Source of the DNA: Micromonospora echinospora
GTDB taxonomy: Bacteria > Actinomycetota > Actinomycetes > Mycobacteriales > Micromonosporaceae
Direction: 5' to 3'
Assembly: GCF_014203425.1 (NCBI RefSeq)
Contig: NZ_JACHJC010000001.1
Span: 2,666,001-2,730,000, forward strand
DNA: 64,000 bases
Positions 56,165 through 64,000 of the stretch are shown here, piece by piece (position 1 is the first letter of the stretch; the number at the start of each line of letters is the position of its first letter). Both the position numbers and the translations under genes were made by a program. Below the pieces are notes generated by a model that was not told the origin of the DNA, made no database searches, and saw only the letters and a program-made list of their open reading frames with translations.

Positions 56165-57249
56165 GTCCGGTGCGGCTCACCGTCGTGGTCGGCCCCGGGC
56201 TGGTGGCCGACGCCGAGCTGCTGGCGTCGCTCGTCGCCACCAGTTGTGCCGAGCTGGACGTCACCGGCGAGGTCGTCACCGCCGCCTCGGCCGACGAGCT
56301 GCGGTCGCTGCTCGCCGCCGCGCAGGGCCCCGCTGTGGTGCTGCCCGGCCCCACCCCACCGGCCCGCGCGCTGATCGGCGCACAGCCGCCGCACGCGGTC
56401 TGGTACGACCTCACCGTCGAGACGCCGGCGCCCGGCGCGGTCCATCTGGCCGGCCGAGGGCTGTGGGGCGTGACCTGGGCGATCCGGCACGCCGTGCACC
56501 GCTTCCGCGCGCCGGCCGACCGGATCGCCTACGGTCCCGACCCGGAGCAGTGGGGCGACCTGCGCTTGCCGTCGACTCCGCCCACCGGGCCGGCGCCGGT
56601 CGCGGTGCTGCTGCACGGCGGGTTCTGGCGGTCGATCTGGGGCGCGGACCTGATGGACGCCCTCGCCGTCGACCTGGCCGCCCGCGGCTACGCGTCCTGG
56701 AACCTGGAGTACCGGCGCCCGGACCGGCACGGCTGGGACGCGACCACACAGGACGTCGAAGCCGGTATCGCCGTGCTGCGGGACCTCGCCACCGACCGGC
56801 CGCTGGACCTGGACCGGATCGTCGTCTTCGGCCACTCAGCCGGCGGGCAGCTCGCGCTGCGCGCCGCGGCGGACCTCGCCACGCGTACGGGCGGGCCGCG
56901 TGTCGCGCTCGCGGTGTCGCTGGCCGGGGTGCTCGACCTCACCGAGGGCGACCGGCGCTTCCTCGGCGACGGCGCGATCTCCGCGGCGCTGGGCGGCTCA
57001 CCGGCGACAGTGCCCCGGCGGTACGCCGAGAGCGACCCGATGCTCCGGCTGCCCGTCGGTGTGCCGACCCTGCTCGTGCAGGGGACGGCGGACAGTCTCG
57101 ACCTGGTCGACGCCAACCGGCGTTACGCCGTGGCGGCAGCCGACGCGGGCGACGACATCCGCCACCTCGAACGGCCGGGCGACCACTTCGCCGTCATCGA
57201 CCCCGGCGCGGACATCTGGCACGCCACCATGACCGCGATCGGCGGCTGA
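56161..57249 (+). CDS. Alpha/beta hydrolase with N-terminal dehydroquinase-like domain
   Basis: The 362-residue protein starts at GTG 56161. Residues 122-362 are an alpha/beta hydrolase: YGPDPEQWGDLRLP, oxyanion HGGFW, S226 in GHSAGGQ, probable D311 in QGTADSLDL and H342 in GDHFAVID. It resembles kynurenine-formamidase and esterase-like members. Residues 1-115 (LTVVVGPGLVADAELLASL, AAQGPAVVLPGPTPPARAL, GRGLWGVTWAIRHAVHRF) look like a type II dehydroquinase fold. The GPNLNLLG loop is degraded to GPGL and there is no obvious catalytic Tyr or His. It is the last gene of the operon and may hydrolyse the final amide or ester. Confidence 0.85.
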   Translation: MSPVRLTVVVGPGLVADAELLASLVATSCAELDVTGEVVTAASADELRSLLAAAQGPAVVLPGPTPPARALIGAQPPHAVWYDLTVETPAPGAVHLAGRGLWGVTWAIRHAVHRFRAPADRIAYGPDPEQWGDLRLPSTPPTGPAPVAVLLHGGFWRSIWGADLMDALAVDLAARGYASWNLEYRRPDRHGWDATTQDVEAGIAVLRDLATDRPLDLDRIVVFGHSAGGQLALRAAADLATRTGGPRVALAVSLAGVLDLTEGDRRFLGDGAISAALGGSPATVPRRYAESDPMLRLPVGVPTLLVQGTADSLDLVDANRRYAVAAADAGDDIRHLERPGDHFAVIDPGADIWHATMTAIGG

Positions 57250-57263
57250 CCGTCCGGCGTCTG

Positions 57264-57299
57264 CTCCGCGCTTGTTCACGCCGGTGAACAAGCGCGGAG
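57264..57299. terminator. Strong bidirectional hairpin terminator
   Basis: Perfect 16-base arms (57264-57279 with 57284-57299) and a 4-base GCCG loop sit between the convergent stops of the hydrolase gene and the XRE-cupin regulator. Confidence 0.85.
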
Positions 57300-57310
57300 T
57301 TCGGCGTGCC

Positions 57311-57955
57311 TCAGAACAGGCGGGGCGTGACCACCGAGACCACTGTCGTCACCGAGTCGGTGTCGTTGTACATCTGGTGCGGCACCGACGAGCGCAGGTG
57401 CACGCTGTCGCCCGGGCACAGCCGATGCTCCACGCCCTCGACCTCGTAGAGCAGCTCACCGGAGATGACGTAGGCGAACTCCTCGCCCCGGTGGCCGTAC
57501 GCGTTCTCCCGCCGCCCGCCGGGCGCGATGTGCACGAGCATCGGCTCCAGCAGCAGGTCGGGCCCCCGGTCGGAGAGCATCCGGTAGGTCTGCTGCCCGG
57601 ACACGTACTGGGTGGCCGACGTTTCCGCCCTGGTCAGCGTGAAGTGCCGGGGAAGCTGCGAGACGTTGCTGTCGGACGTGCCGTTGCCGGCGTCGAAGAA
57701 GTCGGCGACCGAGCGGTCCAGCGCCTTGGCGACGCTGCCCAGCGCGGTCAGGCCGATGGAGGAGATGCCGCGCTCGACCTGGGACAGGAAGCCGATCGAC
57801 AGGCCGGAGCGGGAGGCGAGGCCGCGCAGCGTGAGCCCGCGCTCCTTGCGGAACCGCCGGATCCGGGCGCCGACCACACCCGCCGGGGTGCTCTCGTCCG
57901 CGGCGCCACCGGGGGCGGCCTGCTCCGACGGCGGCTGACTGTCCATGGACCGCAC
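57311..57955 (-). CDS. XRE-cupin transcriptional regulator
   Basis: The 214-residue protein starts at GTG 57955, chosen over an ATG three codons later because AGGAGG lies five bases upstream. Residues 25-85 are a helix-turn-helix (IRRFRKERGLTLRGLASRSGLSIGFLSQVERG) and 110-214 a cupin (YGHRGEEFAYVISGELLYEVEG, HRLCPGDSVHLRSSVPH). Such regulators (PuuR, SutR-type) often control amine, amino acid or amide catabolism. It is convergent with the hyu operon and preceded by a long palindrome, so autoregulation and control of that operon are likely. Confidence 0.88.
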   Translation of the reverse strand: MRSMDSQPPSEQAAPGGAADESTPAGVVGARIRRFRKERGLTLRGLASRSGLSIGFLSQVERGISSIGLTALGSVAKALDRSVADFFDAGNGTSDSNVSQLPRHFTLTRAETSATQYVSGQQTYRMLSDRGPDLLLEPMLVHIAPGGRRENAYGHRGEEFAYVISGELLYEVEGVEHRLCPGDSVHLRSSVPHQMYNDTDSVTTVVSVVTPRLF

Positions 57956-57990
57956 GAGGACCTCCTGTTGCGGTGGCGGGGGATCCGACC

Positions 57991-58017
57991 GGCATGTTCG
58001 ATCCTATCGAACATGCC
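57991..58017. promoter_or_regulatory. Palindromic operator upstream of the XRE-cupin gene
   Basis: The site has perfect 12-base arms GGCATGTTCGAT and ATCGAACATGCC around CCT, starting 36 bases upstream of the regulator's GTG. On the minus strand it overlaps a plausible -10 (TAGGAT). It is a very likely binding site for the dimeric regulator itself. Confidence 0.7.
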
Positions 58018-58113
58018 CGCACCTGTGCGAGGGGGAGCACGGGCATTTCTCGCCTGCTCCCGCCATGTCATCCCTGGTGAACGGGGGCGGCGCCAGCCCT
58101 CCGACGCCGGTGC

Positions 58114-58145
58114 CGTGGGCCGTCGCCGGACGGCGACGGCCCACG
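58114..58145 (-). terminator. Hairpin terminator of the esterase gene
   Basis: Perfect 15-base arms (58114-58128 with 58131-58145) and a 2-base centre lie 21 bases past the minus-strand stop at 58167. Confidence 0.75.
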
Positions 58146-58166
58146 ACACGCGGTGGTCCCGGTGGG

Positions 58167-59165
58167 TCAGCCGGCCCGGCGCAGCCGGCCCATCATCCCG
58201 TTGAGGTCGTCGACGAACTGCTCGTGGCGGAAGTAGTGCCCGCCGGGGACCTCCCGGCCCTCGTGCGGGATGCCCGCCCGGGCGAGCAGGCTCCGGAACT
58301 CACGCTGGCCCGCCAGCACCTGGCTCTCGTTCGCCGTGTCGAACCAGTTGATCGGGTCGGGGGACGTGCCGGCGACCAGGAAGATCCGCTTGTTGCGGTA
58401 GCTCTCGATGCGCTGCACCGGGTTGTCCATGTTCACCCGGGCCTCGTCCCACAGGGGCGCGCCGTAAACGGTCCCGCCGCCGAGGTCGAGCAGAGCCGAG
58501 GTGGCGTTCGCCCAGTGCACCACGAGACCGAAGTCCCGCCGCAGGCTCGCCGGCCCGGAGTGGGCGCTGACCGAGCAGAAGTGGCCGTAGTACTTCGCGG
58601 CGTACTTCAGCGCGCCGAAGCCACCCATCGAGAAGCCGGCGACGGCGCGGCCGTTGTACTCGGCGAAGGTGCGGAAGTTGGCGTCGATCCAGGGCAGCAA
58701 CTGGGCGATGTGGAAGGTCTCCCAGTTGCGCGGTCCGGTGTTGCTGGTGACCGGGTTGCTGTACCAGCCGGTGGAGGCGTCCGGCATGACCACGATGACC
58801 TCGCGGCCGGCGGTCAGGTTGATGATGTTGTCCTGGAGGTGGAACGTGCGGAAGTCCTGTTGGCCGCCGTGCAGCAGGTACAGCACCGGGTAACGCTTGC
58901 GGCTGGTGTGGTAGCCGTCGGGCAGCAGCACGTTCACCGCCGGATCCCACTCGATCGCGTCGGTGGCGAAGCGATAGTACTGCAACCGGCCGCCGTTCTC
59001 GTTGCGGCCGACGATGCGCAGGCCGAACCCGTCGACGGCGGCCGCGCTCGCCGCGGACGGCGCGGTGAAGGCCCCGGCCAGGGCGCCGGTCGCCGCGACC
59101 GCGGCGGCGCCGGTGAGCAGGCGGCGGCGGCTCACGGTGGGGGGAGTGGTCCGGTCGTGCGACAT
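58167..59165 (-). CDS. Secreted esterase with Tat signal
   Basis: The 332-residue protein starts at ATG 59165 behind AGGAGGA. A twin-arginine signal (SRRRLLTGAAAVAATGALAG) ends near residue 42. The alpha/beta domain follows Esterase_PHB/CE1-like enzymes: YPVLYLLHGGQQDFRTFHLQDNI, nucleophile in VAGFSMGGFGAL, and histidine in VPGGHYFRHEQF. It is 25 bases downstream of the M23 peptidase gene on the same strand, so it is likely the second gene of that unit. Confidence 0.88.
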   Translation of the reverse strand: MSHDRTTPPTVSRRRLLTGAAAVAATGALAGAFTAPSAASAAAVDGFGLRIVGRNENGGRLQYYRFATDAIEWDPAVNVLLPDGYHTSRKRYPVLYLLHGGQQDFRTFHLQDNIINLTAGREVIVVMPDASTGWYSNPVTSNTGPRNWETFHIAQLLPWIDANFRTFAEYNGRAVAGFSMGGFGALKYAAKYYGHFCSVSAHSGPASLRRDFGLVVHWANATSALLDLGGGTVYGAPLWDEARVNMDNPVQRIESYRNKRIFLVAGTSPDPINWFDTANESQVLAGQREFRSLLARAGIPHEGREVPGGHYFRHEQFVDDLNGMMGRLRRAG

Positions 59166-59190
59166 GAATCCTCCTGGGAGTCGATGGGGG

Positions 59191-60717
59191 TCAGAGTGTG
59201 GTTTCGTCGGTGAGGCCGAAGTAGTCGTGCCATTTGGTGGAGGGGCTGAAGGTGGTGCCGGTGGACAGGGCGACGTAGATGTCGTTTGTGGTGTTTTTGG
59301 TGAAGACGATGAGGTCGTCTTTGCCGTCGCCGTTGGCGTCGGCGAGGTAGGGGAATTCGCCGGGTAGGCAGAAGAAGTCGTGCCATTTGATGGTGGTGCC
59401 GGTGAACGACGAACCGGTGGAGGTGGCGGCGTAGACGTCGGCGTCGGTGTTGCAGGTGAAGGTGACGATGTCGTCGCGTCCGTCGCCGTTGATGTCGCCG
59501 ACGCGGGGTTGTTCGGTGCCGACGGCGAACAGGTCGTGCCATGTCTGTGGTGTCCCGAAGCCGCTGCCGGTGGACAGGGCGACGATGACGTCGGCTGCGG
59601 TGGCGGGGCCTTGGGTGAAGGTGATGATGTCCTCGCGTCCGTCGCCGTTGACGTCGCCGAGGGCGGGGAATTCACCGGCGATGGAGAAGTAGTCGTGCCA
59701 TTTGATTGCGGTGCCGGTGAAGCCGGTGCCGGTGGACAGGGCGACGTAGACGTCGGCGTTGGTGTCGTGGGTGAAGGTGATGATGTCGTCGCGGCCGTCG
59801 CCGTTGACGTCGCCGACGGCGGGGATTTCGGTGCCGGGGGCGAACCAGTCGTGCCATTTCGCCGATGCGGCGAATGATGTGCCGGTGGACAGGGCGACGT
59901 GGACGTCGGCGGTGGTGCCGTGGGTGAACACGATCGCGTCGTCTCGTCCGTCGCCGTTGACGTCTCCGGTCAACGGGGTCTCCCCGGACAACGCGAACCA
60001 GTCGTGCCACTTCACCGATGTTCCCGCGAACGACGAACCGGTTGAGGTGGCCACGTAGGCGTCGGCGAGTGAGCCGTGCGTGAACGCCACCACGTCATCC
60101 CGGCCGTCACCGTTGAAATCAGTCGGCGAACCACCGAAATACCGGGGCGCGGGCGGCGGCGGTGGCGTACCGCAGTTGTCGCTGACCAGGAACCTCTGGT
60201 TGTACTGGCCGGGATACGGCGCGAGCGAGACGCCGTTTATCGAGATGACCTGGCCGACGCCGTTGTAGAGCTGCTCGTAGTGCACGTGCGCCCCGGAGGA
60301 GTTGCCGGTGCTGCCGGTGATCCCGATCTGCTGCCCCTGCTGCACGTAGGCGCCGTCGGGCACCGAATAGGCGCTGAGATGGAAGTAGTAGGTGGTCCAC
60401 CCGCCGCCGTGGTCGATGACGATGTAGTTGCCGGCGCCGCTGGGCTGCGAGTAGCGGCGGGCGACTCCGGCGGCGGACGCCACCTGGGGCGTACCGCCGG
60501 TGACGCCGCCGTCGGCCCGGACGAAGTCCAGCGCCTGCCGCACCTCGGCGCTGTGGTGGCTGTACGTCCACCGCTGCCCGCACGGGAACGGCGCCTTGAA
60601 GTTCGGCGCGGCCAGCGCCGGTGACGGGGTGACCACGACCGCGGTGAGGGTGGCCGCGGCCAGTGTGAGCAGCGCGACGAGGGCGCGCCGGGCGGCACGT
60701 GTCGGGAACCTGGGCAT
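59191..60717 (-). CDS. Secreted M23 (LytM-like) peptidase with FG-GAP/VCBS repeats
   Basis: The 508-residue protein starts at ATG 60717, favoured by GAGGAG seven bases upstream over an ATG at 60732. A Sec signal runs to about residue 37. The M23 domain (45-165) has SHHSAEVRQALDF (Zn His and D64), YYFHLSAYSVPDG and H144-V-H146 in GAHVHYEQ. From about 175 to the end are six units of the pattern [33 protein letters not shown]. The peptidase should cut cell wall cross-links. The same repeat tail occurs in the GH172 protein on the other strand. No anchoring signal is visible. Confidence 0.88.
   Translation of the reverse strand: MPRFPTRAARRALVALLTLAAATLTAVVVTPSPALAAPNFKAPFPCGQRWTYSHHSAEVRQALDFVRADGGVTGGTPQVASAAGVARRYSQPSGAGNYIVIDHGGGWTTYYFHLSAYSVPDGAYVQQGQQIGITGSTGNSSGAHVHYEQLYNGVGQVISINGVSLAPYPGQYNQRFLVSDNCGTPPPPPAPRYFGGSPTDFNGDGRDDVVAFTHGSLADAYVATSTGSSFAGTSVKWHDWFALSGETPLTGDVNGDGRDDAIVFTHGTTADVHVALSTGTSFAASAKWHDWFAPGTEIPAVGDVNGDGRDDIITFTHDTNADVYVALSTGTGFTGTAIKWHDYFSIAGEFPALGDVNGDGREDIITFTQGPATAADVIVALSTGSGFGTPQTWHDLFAVGTEQPRVGDINGDGRDDIVTFTCNTDADVYAATSTGSSFTGTTIKWHDFFCLPGEFPYLADANGDGKDDLIVFTKNTTNDIYVALSTGTTFSPSTKWHDYFGLTDETTL
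59200..60130 (-). repeat. DNA-level repeats coding FG-GAP units
   Basis: About six units of about 145 bases each share long near-identical stretches, for example GTGCCGGTGGACAGGGCGACG (plus-strand reading) spaced about 145-150 bases apart. Codon use here includes AAA, ACA and GTT-rich stretches unlike the flanking genes. It is coding repeat DNA, not a mobile element. Confidence 0.75.
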
Positions 60718-60870
60718 GCGGAAACTCCTCATCGGAGGGGATGCACTGGCAGAGCGGCGCCTGGGCGCGTCAGGCCAGGGGCCGGTGTCGCCGATGGGCG
60801 GGCCCTGACAGTTCGCGTCGGAGGAGGGGCGGCTGGCGTCCCGATCGGCGGGACGGTGGCGCTGAGGAGA
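60718..60870 (-). other. Long 5' leader of the M23 gene
   Basis: The 153 bases between the putative -10 and the ATG form a long untranslated leader. It contains paired arms GTCAGGCC (60769-60776) and GGCCCTGAC (60801-60809), partly complementary. It may hold an RNA control element, but I cannot match it to a known riboswitch. Confidence 0.3.

Positions 60871-64000
<3,130 letters not shown>

Noticed and set aside
59200..60130. Regular repeats resembling a CRISPR array
   Set aside because: The unit is about 145 bases, stays in one reading frame and codes FG-GAP motifs. There are no spacers or cas genes.

Overview
The window is very GC-rich DNA with C/G-ending codons, GTG starts next to ATG, ATGA/GTGA gene overlaps, CBM2- and ricin-tailed secreted glycosidases, F420-type oxidoreductase families and a TldD/PmbA pair. 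This points to a filamentous actinobacterium; Micromonosporaceae is my best guess, by inference. I see no rRNA, tRNA, CRISPR, transposase or phage genes. Coding density is high and long perfect hairpins sit between many convergent genes.

Region 1 (1-14626) is the most unusual. A sulfur amino acid pair (gamma-lyase/synthase family, homocysteine S-methyltransferase family) and a small beta-propeller protein are followed by a divergently transcribed 59-residue Cys-rich ORF. Next comes a tightly overlapped run: class V aminotransferase, oligopeptide-binding-protein homologue, DUF885 metallopeptidase, two more binding-protein homologues and an HDxxGH protein. A convergent TldD/PmbA-type protease pair closes the region. 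The three binding-protein homologues have no signal peptide or lipobox and no transporter genes beside them. I read this as a candidate undescribed peptide or amino acid tailoring system.

Region 2 (15039-25488) is mostly housekeeping or accessory: a CBM2-linked secreted protein, an XRE regulator divergent from an SDR, a DUF4386 protein, an SPFH/GYF protein with a zinc-ribbon membrane protein, a GT2 with a GT-C-like membrane protein, a DinB-like protein and a flavin/F420-binding PPOX protein.

Region 3 (25597-34190) is plant-polymer degradation. A GH59-like, GH43 and SGNH-hydrolase operon carries ricin-type, CBM6-like and CBM2 modules, with two LacI-like operator half-palindrome sites in its promoter. 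A CE1-type esterase-CBM2 gene and a ROK repressor follow.

Region 4 (34562-40800) is a six-gene operon that mixes a ribose-type ABC importer (lipoprotein, permease, ATPase) with a phosphotriesterase-like hydrolase, a ROK kinase and a YhfX-like PLP racemase-fold protein.

Region 5 (41170-57249) is a thirteen-gene, largely translationally coupled operon: a dipeptide-type ABC importer, one HyuA, two tandem HyuB, an amidohydrolase, a SnoaL-like protein, a quinone-oxidoreductase-like MDR protein, a TIGR04076 protein, an LLM oxidoreductase and an alpha/beta hydrolase with an extra N-terminal dehydroquinase-like domain. It ends in a strong bidirectional hairpin facing an XRE-cupin regulator with its own palindromic operator. 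The likely role is uptake and ring opening of a cyclic amide, hydantoin-like or lactam substrate.

Region 6 (58167-64000) has an M23 peptidase with FG-GAP repeats plus an esterase, divergent from a GH172 (DUF2961)-FN3-FG-GAP protein cut by the window end. Both secreted proteins share the same repeat tail, and their divergent promoters share a 34-bp patterned element.
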